Part shown: positions 25,956 through 34,049 of the stretch, piece after piece
How the letters are laid out: every line of letters begins with the position of its first letter
How positions within the stretch are numbered: the stretch's first letter is position 1
DNA from: Olavius algarvensis spirochete endosymbiont
Lineage (GTDB): Bacteria > Spirochaetota > Spirochaetia > DSM-2461
NCBI GenBank assembly: GCA_900608495.1
Contig: UWYT01000094.1
Span: forward strand, 1-49,640
DNA: 49,640 nucleotides
Reading direction: 5' to 3'
Position numbers and translations under genes: made by a program
Notes under the pieces: generated by a model
Databases searched by the model: none
What the model was told of the DNA's origin: nothing
Seen by the model: the letters and a program-made list of their open reading frames with translations, nothing else

Positions 25956-26464
25956 CGTAACAGAAACCAGGTTACGCCCGAACCGCCGTCCTTTGCTTTA
26001 GCTCTTCCAAACCCTCCAACTTCGGTGCTACTCTCAAGACAATTGCGTACCACAGACCCCAGTATCGCCTGGCCTTTAGAGTGCAGCCCTTTGCCATGAA
26101 TAATCAATCCCTTTCGAAGCCCACGCCTCCGCATTGAGCCAATAAAGGCCCCTATCTCCCTCCTCGCCTCTTCCTCAGTTGAGCCATGCAGATCCAACAC
26201 ATCCTGGTGAGCCTTCCGCCTCCAGTTCACTCTCATCTTGTTAAGATGGTTAGAATCTCCCTCCTCCTTATCTCCAAGCGCCCGGGCATCAGGTGGATAA
26301 TCATCAAGCCAGTTCCCGCTAATCGCGGCCGTGCTGAGAACCACCAGAAAAGCCTTCCGAACCACAGAGCCATCGAACCAACTTACCAGGCCGCGCCTGC
26401 TCTGTCCGTTTTCCCGGTCACTTCGACGATTTTTCCATCTATCCAATATCGTATCGAAACTCAT
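25940..26464 (-). CDS. Smr-domain protein
   Basis: The 174-residue product ends in a small MutS-related (Smr) domain: LDLHG (about 90-94), [28 protein letters not shown] (HGKG about 123-126) and a GSGVTWFLL end. Smr domains are nucleases or RNA-binding modules. The N-terminal ~85 residues are basic and unrecognised. ATG 26464 is preferred; the frame continues to 26545 but with less typical sequence. GGGGAG lies ten bases upstream. Convergent overlap with infA is 16 bases. Confidence 0.85.
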   Translation of the reverse strand: MSFDTILDRWKNRRSDRENGQSRRGLVSWFDGSVVRKAFLVVLSTAAISGNWLDDYPPDARALGDKEEGDSNHLNKMRVNWRRKAHQDVLDLHGSTEEEARREIGAFIGSMRRRGLRKGLIIHGKGLHSKGQAILGSVVRNCLESSTEVGGFGRAKAKDGGSGVTWFLLRQRSR

Positions 26465-27489
26465 CCCTAATATCTCCCCGAAACAACAATCAGCAAGGAA
26501 CGCGGTAACCAACCCCCCAAGCCATAACCGGTCCGTACCAGGCAATAATCATCCTTAAAAAACAACAATTCTCAACATTTCACCTGCGAAAGTTGAATCA
26601 AGTCGGCAGCCAGCGAGCCCGGAAATTTCTTAAGCGGTTTTGAATCTTCTTTCACCCCCGCTGTATGTCGATTCCAAAGATGATCGCAAACTCCTACAAA
26701 GACAGATGATGAAAGCAAAAAGAACGTACATATTATGAAAAAAAATTCACTTCCCTTTACACCCCTTCAAAACATCAAAATAGCCAACGACAGCAGAAGT
26801 GGAATAAAAACAGAAGCCGGTGGAAAAGACAAGGTGGAGGGAATCTGGTTTGAAAGTTCCAGGCGATTCTCCGGGATGCTGTTTCAACTTGAGAGCCGGG
26901 CTCCTGGCGGAAGCCAACAGCAAGGGCACAGACAACACGAGAATCAGCGATAACGCCGCCAAGACTCCACTTGAACAGTTCCAGGCTCAACTTCCTCTGT
27001 CCGAGAAATATCATCAACACTGGAAAACCCGACAGGTACGAAACGTCCAAAGTCCATTTCTCACAATGAAAAAAGATTTCTCAATAGCGAAACAGGCTGG
27101 GTTCCAAGAAGCAAATCAGCATTGGAACCATGCCCCGCGGTCTCGATATCTGTGCCGTCCACAGTGGGCAAACCAGGTTCCAGACGGGCGGCTCAAAGAT
27201 CCAGCATACCCTGGCTTTTGTCATGGGCACCGCAAGCATAGCCTCATCCCTTAAATGCAACGAGCGAAAATTTCGATAAGGAATCCAGCCTCATCTTCGG
27301 GGCGCCTTCTAACGGGAAAGAACTGGAGAGCCTCGACACCTTCTTCATCCGTGCCAACCTCCAAAACATCCGACTTGGAAGCTCGAAAATCCGCGAGCCA
27401 CTTCTATCTCATCTTACCCATTCCCAGAATTCTTCATATTCCTTCTTAAATAAATTCTTATAAACGAAATAAATTCTTATAAACGAGTT
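26465..27489. other. Gene-poor decayed region
   Basis: About 1 kb with no intact gene. Minus-strand reading gives short coding-like fragments in shifting frames, for example a 40-residue stretch ending at about 26575 (WNRHTAGVKEDSKPLKKF) and one near 27254-27400 (VLEVGTDEEGVEALQFFPV), each closed by stops. Since a moxR pseudogene lies directly upstream on the same strand, these may be remnants of the rest of a moxR/bat-type operon. I could not recognise any of them. Confidence 0.55.
27448..27485. repeat. Tandem 19-bp duplication
   Basis: Two exact adjacent copies of a 19-base AT-rich unit beginning AAATAAATTC and ending TATAAACG (27448-27466 and 27467-27485). It falls in decayed DNA at the edge of the moxR pseudogene and probably arose by slippage. 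Confidence 0.9.
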
Positions 27490-28195
27490 AAAAGAGTAAA
27501 AGAGCAGTTTGGAATATCCAAGGACTGTAAATCCCGCCTTGCTTCCTGCATCTAAGAAATCCAAAAGGCCTGAGGGAATCTGCACCTGTCCTTTATTCGA
27601 CTCACGGCAACCAGGGAAACAATGCAGCGTCGAATCTCCTGCCGGCTTTGATTGATTCTATGGTTTCTTAGAATTTGATGTCTGAGTTCAACACTTCCTT
27701 ACAATGTTATCTTAATCTTATCCACCACCTGTTCAAGAACCGCAAGTTCCTCATACCGGGCTGGAATAGTCAACATTAATCTTGATTGGAAAACAATCAA
27801 GCCGGCTTCTGGAAGTCGATAGGTTCCTTCCTGCTCAATCGAATTCCGGGTGGCCATAACAAGAAGTGGCCTGGGTAAGTTCTGTTCCCCAATTGTAACC
27901 TGGTTCTCGAACACCGCCTCCAGTAAGGCAGATTGAACCTTCGCAGTTACTCTGCTGATTTCATCAGCCAATACAACATTGTAAAAAACGGCCCTCTGCG
28001 AGTACAAATTCGCCAGTCTGCTGTCTGCTTGAGTCTGCCGGCAGCAAATCCGGAGTAAACTGAGCATCCAACCCTTTAATGACTTCGTCAGGCCGGATAC
28101 GCCTTCAACCAGTATATGACCCGACGCAATCAGTCCAATCAGCCAACTCCCTCATGTCCCACCCGCCGTCCTGTTGTCTTACGAGCTTCATCCAC
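27490..28195 (-). pseudogene. Degenerate MoxR-family AAA+ ATPase
   Basis: The longest intact frame (27699-28067) encodes VLADEISRVTAKVQSALLEAV and ENQVTIGEQNLPRPLLVMATRNSIEQEGTYRLPEAGL, the MoxR Walker B and sensor region. Upstream in the same frame, GHILVEGVSGLTKS is a mutated Walker A (normally GVPGLGKT). FTPDLLPAD and RQQTGEFV, which belong between them, are in a different frame, and about 15 residues are missing. Beyond the 27699 stop, IVSLVAVSRIKDR and later SKAGFTVLGYSK resemble the MoxR C-terminus in other frames. So at least two frameshifts, stops and a broken P-loop. It lies just downstream of argJ. Boundaries are approximate. Confidence 0.85.
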
Positions 28196-28246
28196 ACAGA
28201 TTCATTGCGTTATTGATTTGTGTCGCGATATCCACGCAATTTCCCC

Positions 28247-29521
28247 TTAAGTCCGGTAATCGGAATTTATTTTTACGTACTCTTCAGACAAATCTGAAGC
28301 AATCACCGATGCGGAGGCCATTCCCATATTCAAGGCAATCTCAATCTCCACCTTCTTCTCGTGAATCGGCCAACCATGCGGGGGTATGGGCAGCTCCGAA
28401 TCCTTAAGATAGCTGTGCAAGAATTCCTCCATCTTTTTTCCCAAATGGAACGCGCCATTGCGGAAAACAGTTCTGCCTCCAATGCCCAGTTCCAACTTCT
28501 TAGGATTGATTCCAATCCCCAGGCGTCCGCACTCCGCTCCAAGCGACTGGAGAATTCGCCCAACGTTAGGATCGTTGCCCCTTATCGCCAACTTGCTTAA
28601 CGGAGCATTGGCCACAGCGCGGGCCAATCTATGGGCCTCGGCGGTATTTGAGGCACCAGCAACGCTTACCCTGATTACATGGGCGCAACCTTCACCGTTT
28701 CTAACTACATCCTCAGCCAAATTGAATGAAACTTCCATCAGAGCATTTCTGAACTCATCGTTGCCAGGGTAGGAATGCAGGCAGGAGGACAAAAGAAAAA
28801 CTGAATCGCTTGTGCTGGTTTCGCCGTCTATGCTTATTCTGTTGAAGCTTCCATCCACCACCTCCAGGAAAATGCGCCTTCCGACGTCCCGTGGAAAATC
28901 CACATCGGTGAGAATAAAGGCGAGCGCTGTCGCCATATTCGGCTCAACCATTCCCGCTCCCTTGGCAATACCCAAAATTCTTCCCGCACCACAGTCGTGT
29001 GAACGCACCTTTGGCCAGGAATCAGTTGTCATGATTGCTTTGGCAAATTCGAGAATCAAACCCGTACTCATATTACCTTTGAGGTCCGTGAGCGCGGCTT
29101 CTATCTCTTTCAAAGGCAAGGCCCAGCCAATAACCCCCGTCGAAGAGGGGAAATAAGGTGCAGAGTCGCCAAAAATTTCGCTACAGAATTCCGAAAGTCG
29201 CCAGGAAGCTTCGAGTCCTCCCTCTACGCCAACATTGGCCACCCTATTGTTTACGAGGACTCCCTGAATCTGAGAACTCTCAAGCAGTTCTCGTCCAACA
29301 ACAATGGGCCAGCCAGGAAAGGCGTTTCTTGAAAAAACCCCTGCAAACGACGCCGTAGGCTGCAGCATTCTTATTAAACCAAGATTCATTTTTTGAACGC
29401 CACCATTCGGTCTTTCCGGCGGCACAAATTCCAGCGAGCCCACCCCAACCTCAAATCCGTCGGGAAGAACCGCGTCTTTTCTCAATCTACGTTGATATGC
29501 AGAAAAACTAGGGTAAAGCAT
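28247..29521 (-). CDS. argJ: Bifunctional ornithine acetyltransferase/N-acetylglutamate synthase ArgJ
   Basis: 424 residues, normal for ArgJ, which moves acetyl groups between N-acetylornithine and glutamate in the arginine cycle. SSTGVIG (126-132) and KGAGMVEPNMATALAF hold the oxyanion region and the self-cleavage nucleophile Thr198; relatives mostly read ATML where this reads ATAL. The C-terminus EEYVKINSDYRT is the expected family end. Whether it is mono- or bifunctional cannot be seen. No other arg genes are in the window. The ATG has no Shine-Dalgarno, but TATTAT lies 8 bases upstream with TTGGCT 18 bases before it. Confidence 0.94.
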   Translation of the reverse strand: MLYPSFSAYQRRLRKDAVLPDGFEVGVGSLEFVPPERPNGGVQKMNLGLIRMLQPTASFAGVFSRNAFPGWPIVVGRELLESSQIQGVLVNNRVANVGVEGGLEASWRLSEFCSEIFGDSAPYFPSSTGVIGWALPLKEIEAALTDLKGNMSTGLILEFAKAIMTTDSWPKVRSHDCGAGRILGIAKGAGMVEPNMATALAFILTDVDFPRDVGRRIFLEVVDGSFNRISIDGETSTSDSVFLLSSCLHSYPGNDEFRNALMEVSFNLAEDVVRNGEGCAHVIRVSVAGASNTAEAHRLARAVANAPLSKLAIRGNDPNVGRILQSLGAECGRLGIGINPKKLELGIGGRTVFRNGAFHLGKKMEEFLHSYLKDSELPIPPHGWPIHEKKVEIEIALNMGMASASVIASDLSEEYVKINSDYRT

Positions 29522-29559
29522 TCGGCCACATAATAGCCAGTTTTACGGAGCTAAGCCAA
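29522..29559 (-). promoter_or_regulatory. Promoter immediately before argJ (leaderless-type)
   Basis: Minus strand: TTGGCT (29559-29554), 18-base spacer, TATTAT (29535-29530), 8 bases, ATG. Predicted transcription start at or next to the start codon. Confidence 0.5.
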
Positions 29560-30138
29560 CTCCGACCGCGATTTAATTATTCGCGTAATCAAACCGTATT
29601 CCAAAGCCTCTTCCGCATTGAGCCAATAATCCCTATCGGTATCTCCGGCAACCTTTTCCAGCGACTGGCCCGTCTCACGTGCAATCAGGACATTAATCTT
29701 TTCCCGCAGTCTTTCCAGTTCCCGCGCATGAATTTCAATCTCGGTGGCCACCCCACGCATACCCGAAAGAGGCTGATGAATCAGGAAATGGGCGTTGGGT
29801 AGGCTCAATCTGTTCTCTTTGTTGGCGGCAAGATGTACCAAGGCAGCCGCGCTGGCGACAGTGCCCATTCCAACTGTTATAATTTCCGGTTTCACAAAAC
29901 GCAGCATGTCGAAAATCGCATATCCGGCATCCGCATCCCCTCCAGGCGAATCAATAAACACTTTGATAGGGATATCCCCCTCGGCCTCCAGCAAGAGTAT
30001 GTTCCGAATCAGCCTCTCCGCCAGTTCTTTATCTATGTCCCCTGACAAAAGCAGCGTCCGGGTTTCAAGAAACTTGGACTGCAAGCCATCATAATCGTTT
30101 TTCTCCGCCAATCTTTCCTTTTCATAACTGTTTCGCAT
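29551..30138 (-). CDS. clpP: ClpP-family serine protease
   Basis: 195-residue proteolytic subunit of a Clp-type protease. The catalytic triad sits at canonical positions: Ser96 in GTVASAAA, His121 in FLIHQPLSG and Asp170 in TDRDYWLNAEEALEYGLI. The usual context of the serine (often ASMGA) reads VASAAA here. ATG 30138 follows GGAGGAG by six bases; the frame is open to 30300 but the extra residues are not ClpP-like. No clpX follows; the next gene is argJ. The N-terminus lacks the standard IPxVxE motif seen in main ClpPs, so it may be a second, specialised paralogue. Confidence 0.9.
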   Translation of the reverse strand: MRNSYEKERLAEKNDYDGLQSKFLETRTLLLSGDIDKELAERLIRNILLLEAEGDIPIKVFIDSPGGDADAGYAIFDMLRFVKPEIITVGMGTVASAAALVHLAANKENRLSLPNAHFLIHQPLSGMRGVATEIEIHARELERLREKINVLIARETGQSLEKVAGDTDRDYWLNAEEALEYGLITRIIKSRSELA

Positions 30139-30336
30139 GCAACTCTCCTCCGAAATACTGGCAAGGTTCGCCTTCGCAACAGATGGATAACCTGGCCTTG
30201 TTCTCCCCTTTTGACACTCCTGGATATCAATAAGTATAACATGGTGTTCCGAGTTTGCCCATCGGATTATTTTTGCTGGATACCCTAAAGCAATTGTCAA
30301 CAGGGCGGGGACAAAGCAGAGTCCGAACAGAGGGTG

Positions 30337-31923
30337 CTAGTATAGCGCAAGCAGCTCCGATACTCGCCTGGCTCCCAGAATGTGTAGAAAATTTACCATC
30401 CGCGGCCCTTTCGTCTTGCCGATTAAAACCAGGTAGAATACCGCAAAAAAATCCTTCGAATCGAGTTCATATTCATGAATGACATCGTACATCGCCGTGT
30501 TAAAATCTCTCTCGAACACTCTGCCGAGTTTCGTTTCCACCAGGGTCTTCATGCTCCTCAGCGCTCCCAGCAAAGCGGGAGAGACATTCGGCAAATCAAT
30601 TGGACCGTCGGAGGGGTTCCTCAGGTTGAAACGAAAATCCTCAGGTGCGCAATTATTCAACCAGCTTTGGGCACAGGCCGCGCGTACTCTGAAACCATCC
30701 CTGTCTTCCGCAGGCACATCGCCAAGAAAATTGATTACCGCATCCGTTATTCCGGAATAAATTTGAAGGAGGGTGGTAAGATGGCGAAACTGAATCTGAT
30801 AGGGTTGTCTTGCTGGCACGGCGGCCACCTGTGAAAGTTCATAGATACGCGCGTTCTTATACCATTTCGCCTTGGGATTTTGTGGCTTATTGAAGTAGTC
30901 GCGCTCAATACGATCGTAGTCCTCGTACATTTTAATCACATCCAAATCGAAACTGATGGCAAATTCACTATTTGGCCGCGTGCCGACAAACATGAAGCGC
31001 ACTAGCTCGGGTTGATAATATCTAAGCACCTCCGACAACGGCACCATCTGCCCCTTGGAAGCGCTAATCTTTCCGCTCCCACCCTTAATCCGCACGAAAT
31101 CATATTGGAAAGTAATTGGCGCAGCATATTTGAAAACCTCCCTGGCGATTAGCTTTGCCGTATCAAAACTCCCTCCCTCACTATGATGATCTTTCCCAGC
31201 CGGCTCGAAATCCACTTTTTCAAAGCGCCAGCGCATCGGCCAATCAATCCGCCAAGGCAGCTTGACACCTCCGAAGCGCCGAAAATCCACCGTCTCATTA
31301 TTGCCGCAAGCATCGCACACATAAGAAATCACATAATCAGCGGGCCTGGCCAGCACTCTTGTTGTATCCCTCCCGCACGCGCCGCAAAAAACTTTCAGGG
31401 GATACCAATCGCTATCCAGCTTCTCAGTCCGAAAGGCATCCAGCGCCTGGCGAATCACATCCCCCTTATCGAGAGCCAGCCTTATATCTTCCGCGTAACA
31501 CCCGGCCTTGTAGCGCTCGGTTTGATAGATGTATTCCGGTTCAATTCCCAGAAGAGGTAAAATTCTCTCAAGTTCCTCCTCATTGTGAGCCGCATAGCTT
31601 TCCCGCTCTCCTATCATATCGGGAACACTGGTAATTGGCCTTCGCAGGTAAACCTCCAAACTTTGCGACATGTTTTCCGGAACTTTGCGGAACACATCAT
31701 AGTCATCCCAGAAGTAGATGAAACGGACTTTTACCCCCCGTTCACGTAGGGCCCGAGCCACCAATTCCACCGAAATAATCTCCCGGAAATTTCCAATGTG
31801 TACCGTACCCGAAGGTGTAATCCCGGAGGCGCACACATAAACTTCCTTCCCCTGGCGATCGCGGATAATCTTAGAGGCGGTTATATCCGCCCAGTGGTTT
31901 AGTCTACCCTCATCCTGTTTCAT
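30337..31923 (-). CDS. lysK: Class I lysyl-tRNA synthetase
   Basis: 528 residues of the class I (archaeal-type) enzyme, unrelated to the class II LysS/LysU. Class I signatures are PSGTVHIGN (HIGN 42-45) and KISASKG (285-291, the KMSKS counterpart). A zinc-type knuckle pairs CGAC (180-183) with CDAC (203-206). Class I LysRS is found in most archaea, spirochaetes and a few other bacteria, so it is a strong taxonomic hint. TAGGAT lies 9 bases before the ATG and also contains a weak AGGA. Confidence 0.96.
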   Translation of the reverse strand: MKQDEGRLNHWADITASKIIRDRQGKEVYVCASGITPSGTVHIGNFREIISVELVARALRERGVKVRFIYFWDDYDVFRKVPENMSQSLEVYLRRPITSVPDMIGERESYAAHNEEELERILPLLGIEPEYIYQTERYKAGCYAEDIRLALDKGDVIRQALDAFRTEKLDSDWYPLKVFCGACGRDTTRVLARPADYVISYVCDACGNNETVDFRRFGGVKLPWRIDWPMRWRFEKVDFEPAGKDHHSEGGSFDTAKLIAREVFKYAAPITFQYDFVRIKGGSGKISASKGQMVPLSEVLRYYQPELVRFMFVGTRPNSEFAISFDLDVIKMYEDYDRIERDYFNKPQNPKAKWYKNARIYELSQVAAVPARQPYQIQFRHLTTLLQIYSGITDAVINFLGDVPAEDRDGFRVRAACAQSWLNNCAPEDFRFNLRNPSDGPIDLPNVSPALLGALRSMKTLVETKLGRVFERDFNTAMYDVIHEYELDSKDFFAVFYLVLIGKTKGPRMVNFLHILGARRVSELLALY

Positions 31924-32054
31924 AATTCGCCGATCCTACCCACACAAGGCACCTCCAATCAAGGGTAGCCGGAATCGAAACCCGAGAAGTCGAAAAAACT
32001 GTAAACCAGGGCTTTCTCAAATTTGCACCTAATAGAATGCACCCGCGCGTCCGA

Positions 32055-32066
32055 TACACTATAGCG
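32055..32066 (+). promoter_or_regulatory. TACACT six bases before the rlpA ATG
   Basis: TACACT at 32055-32060 plus six bases leads to ATG 32067. No Shine-Dalgarno. The -35 region is poor at 17-18 bases; a TTGCAC at 32023-32028 is too far (26 bases). Confidence 0.35.
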
Positions 32067-32657
32067 ATGTCTCGTTTGGCTTTGCCGATAATCTGCGTCT
32101 TACTATACACGAACGTCAGCCAACTTCCTGCATGGGAGGATACAGGGGTGGCTTCCTGGTATGGCGGTGTTTTTCAAGGAAGAAAGACGGCAAATGGCGA
32201 AATCTACGACGCCATGCAATTCACCTGCGCGCACAAAACTCTGCCCTTTGGTACTTACTTAACGGTTACGAACCTGGAAAATAACCGGACTGTCCGAGTT
32301 CGAGTAAACGACAGGGGCCCCTTTGTCAACGAGCGTATTATCGATCTCAGCTATGCCGCGGCCAGGGAACTCGGGATGATCCAAAACGGAATCGCGAAAG
32401 TGCATATAGAGGTAGAAGAATCGGCCATACCGCAAGTGCGCTTCAATATCCAGGTTGGCGCATGGAAAGATTTCGATAGGGTGCTGGCTCACAAAAATCG
32501 CCTGGACGAGGCCGGAATAGATTCGCGAGCCGATTTGCAACCCAATGGGATTACCCGCCTCATTGTTGCGGAACTTGCCGAGGAAGAAGTATTCCAAACT
32601 GTAATTGAATTGGAACGCCTGGGATTTACCAATCTTTTCATTTATCAGCTCCAATAG
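32067..32657 (+). CDS. rlpA: RlpA-like protein with SPOR-like C-terminus
   Basis: 196 residues from ATG 32067 (206 from 32037). A signal peptide (SRLALPIICVLLYTNVS) is followed by the double-psi beta-barrel of RlpA: ASWYGGVFQGRKTANGE, HKTLPFGTYLTVTNLEN, VRVNDRGPF and RIIDLSYAAARELG, including the Asp residues used by lytic RlpA. The last 75 residues (FNIQVGAWKDFDRVLAHKNRL) resemble a SPOR peptidoglycan-binding domain. RlpA proteins cut glycan strands lacking stem peptides; lytic activity varies between species. It is divergent from lysK and convergent with pspF. Confidence 0.9.
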   Translation: MSRLALPIICVLLYTNVSQLPAWEDTGVASWYGGVFQGRKTANGEIYDAMQFTCAHKTLPFGTYLTVTNLENNRTVRVRVNDRGPFVNERIIDLSYAAARELGMIQNGIAKVHIEVEESAIPQVRFNIQVGAWKDFDRVLAHKNRLDEAGIDSRADLQPNGITRLIVAELAEEEVFQTVIELERLGFTNLFIYQLQ

Positions 32658-32834
32658 CACAAGGCAGCTTTAAGGGCCTCCCCATCCTAGTACGCCAAGC
32701 ACATCCCCCCGATAAGAATTATGCGTTTATGAGACGTCGCCAAGTGAACTCTATACACACTCGGTGGCTGGCTGACAAAACAACCGAAATCCCAACACCA
32801 AATTCCTACGATGGTCGTCTCAAATCCGCTGCTG

Positions 32835-33911
32835 CTAATTGACGCCAGGCTTTCTATTCAATCTCTTCCCAGAAAGCCACCGAAACTGATCGTATTTCAG
32901 TTTCAATAATTCGGCCGCCTTCCCCTGATGCCCACCGGCTTTCGCAATTGCCTTTTTCAGAAGTCTGTATTCCAGTTCCTGCACTTCCTTTTTCAAATCG
33001 ATGGGCCATGCTGTGGATTCTTTCAGCTGGTTTTTACCTGTATCCTGCCCACCCTTTCCAACTTCGGCAGTTTGTTCTTTGATGAGCGTTTCAGTTGAGC
33101 CGGCGGTCTCAAGCACAACTTCGCCGTTGGATTGCCAGGGGCTTGCAAAGGGGTTGACTGTCAAACTCTCAAGCACCGGGGCTTCTTGCCTGTATACTGC
33201 CCTCTCAATGACATTCTTGAGCTCCCTTATATTTCCAGGCCAGCGATACCCCCGAATAATACGAAGCGCCTCATCTGAAAGAATTGGAGACTGCTTCCTT
33301 CCCAGTTCCCGGGCCATTTTAACGGCAAAATGATTAGCCAGTTTTACAATATCATTCCCTCTCTCCCGCAGGGGCGGGAGAAACAGCACCTCGAAGGACA
33401 GGCGATCGAGCAAATCCAGCTTGAACAAGCCATTGTCACAGAGTTTAGGCAGATTTTGATTTGTGGCTCCAATAATGCGAACATCCACCTCAACCGTCCG
33501 CGAGTTCCCGACTCTTTGGAAAGCGCCATACTCAACCACTCTCAAAATCTTCTCTTGAACCTCAATCGGTATCAATCCAATTTCATCGAGAAACAAAGTG
33601 CCATTGTTTGCCTCCTCAAAACGGCCTTTCCGAAAGTCTGTCGCCCCGGTAAAGGAACCTTGTTCGTGACCGAAAAGTTCGGATTCAATCAAGCCGGGTG
33701 AAAGAGATGCGCAGTTTAGTGCTACAAAAGCCCCTTTCCAGCGCTGAGAAAGATAGTGCAGACGGTTGGCCGCAAGTTCTTTTCCAGTGCCTCGATCGCC
33801 GATAATAAGTACTGGGCGGTCCACCCGCGCCACTCTCCCAAGTAAGTGCTGAAATTCAAGGAACACCTCTGATTCGCCGAGGGCTTCTTGCGGTCCTCCT
33901 GTATATTTCAT
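32835..33911 (-). CDS. pspF: Sigma-54 enhancer-binding protein, PspF type
   Basis: 358-residue AAA+ activator without any N-terminal sensor domain, as in PspF. Walker A GDRGTGKE (38-45), the sigma-54 contact loop GSFTGA (85-90; GAFTGA in most), Walker B LFLDE (106-110), later RLSFEVLFLPPLRERG, YRWPGNIRELKN, and a C-terminal Fis-type helix-turn-helix (AGGHQGKAAELLKLKYDQFRW). The loop joining them (about 245-300) is longer than in E. coli PspF. It is divergent from pspA, whose upstream DNA carries a -24/-12 promoter. No Shine-Dalgarno is present; TAAAAT lies 6 bases before the ATG. Confidence 0.93.
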   Translation of the reverse strand: MKYTGGPQEALGESEVFLEFQHLLGRVARVDRPVLIIGDRGTGKELAANRLHYLSQRWKGAFVALNCASLSPGLIESELFGHEQGSFTGATDFRKGRFEEANNGTLFLDEIGLIPIEVQEKILRVVEYGAFQRVGNSRTVEVDVRIIGATNQNLPKLCDNGLFKLDLLDRLSFEVLFLPPLRERGNDIVKLANHFAVKMARELGRKQSPILSDEALRIIRGYRWPGNIRELKNVIERAVYRQEAPVLESLTVNPFASPWQSNGEVVLETAGSTETLIKEQTAEVGKGGQDTGKNQLKESTAWPIDLKKEVQELEYRLLKKAIAKAGGHQGKAAELLKLKYDQFRWLSGKRLNRKPGVN

Positions 33912-33923
33912 CCGGATATTTTA
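33912..33923 (-). promoter_or_regulatory. TAAAAT six bases before the pspF ATG
   Basis: On the minus strand TAAAAT (33923-33918), six bases, ATG 33911. It abuts the first of the repeated candidate PspF sites, which could give autoregulation. No clear -35. Confidence 0.4.
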
Positions 33924-33926
33924 CAA

Positions 33927-33961
33927 GAATTTGATATTTCATGCCAGAGAATTTGGTATTT
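33927..33961. promoter_or_regulatory. Duplicated upstream activator sites between pspF and pspA
   Basis: GAATTTGATATTT (33927-33939) and GAATTTGGTATTT (33949-33961) match at 12 of 13 bases and are 22 bases apart, two helical turns. The second overlaps a TGGTA/TACCA inverted repeat (33954-33968). Position is 40-75 bases above the -24 element, right for enhancer binding. Confidence 0.55.
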
Positions 33962-34000
33962 TTTACCATTTTCTGCAAGCATCTCCTCCATAACAACGAT

Positions 34001-34015
34001 TGGCATGATACTTGC
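34001..34015 (+). promoter_or_regulatory. Sigma-54 (-24/-12) promoter of pspA
   Basis: TGGCAT, five bases, TTGC: the GG and GC pairs are separated by exactly ten bases as required by sigma-54. The predicted start is near 34026, giving a leader of about 24 bases before ATG 34050. Confidence 0.8.
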
Positions 34016-34049
34016 TTTCTTAAAAGTAAAAAGTAATACGGAGGATAAC

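Noticed and set aside
26820-27254. 144-residue plus-strand open frame as a gene
   Set aside because: Composition is not protein-like, there is no Shine-Dalgarno, and the minus strand carries overlapping decayed fragments.
27448-27485. CRISPR-like repeat
   Set aside because: Two directly adjacent copies without spacers form a plain tandem duplication.
33888-34049. Longer pspA starting at 33888
   Set aside because: It would contain the sigma-54 promoter and its upstream sites; the canonical PspA N-terminus starts at 34050.
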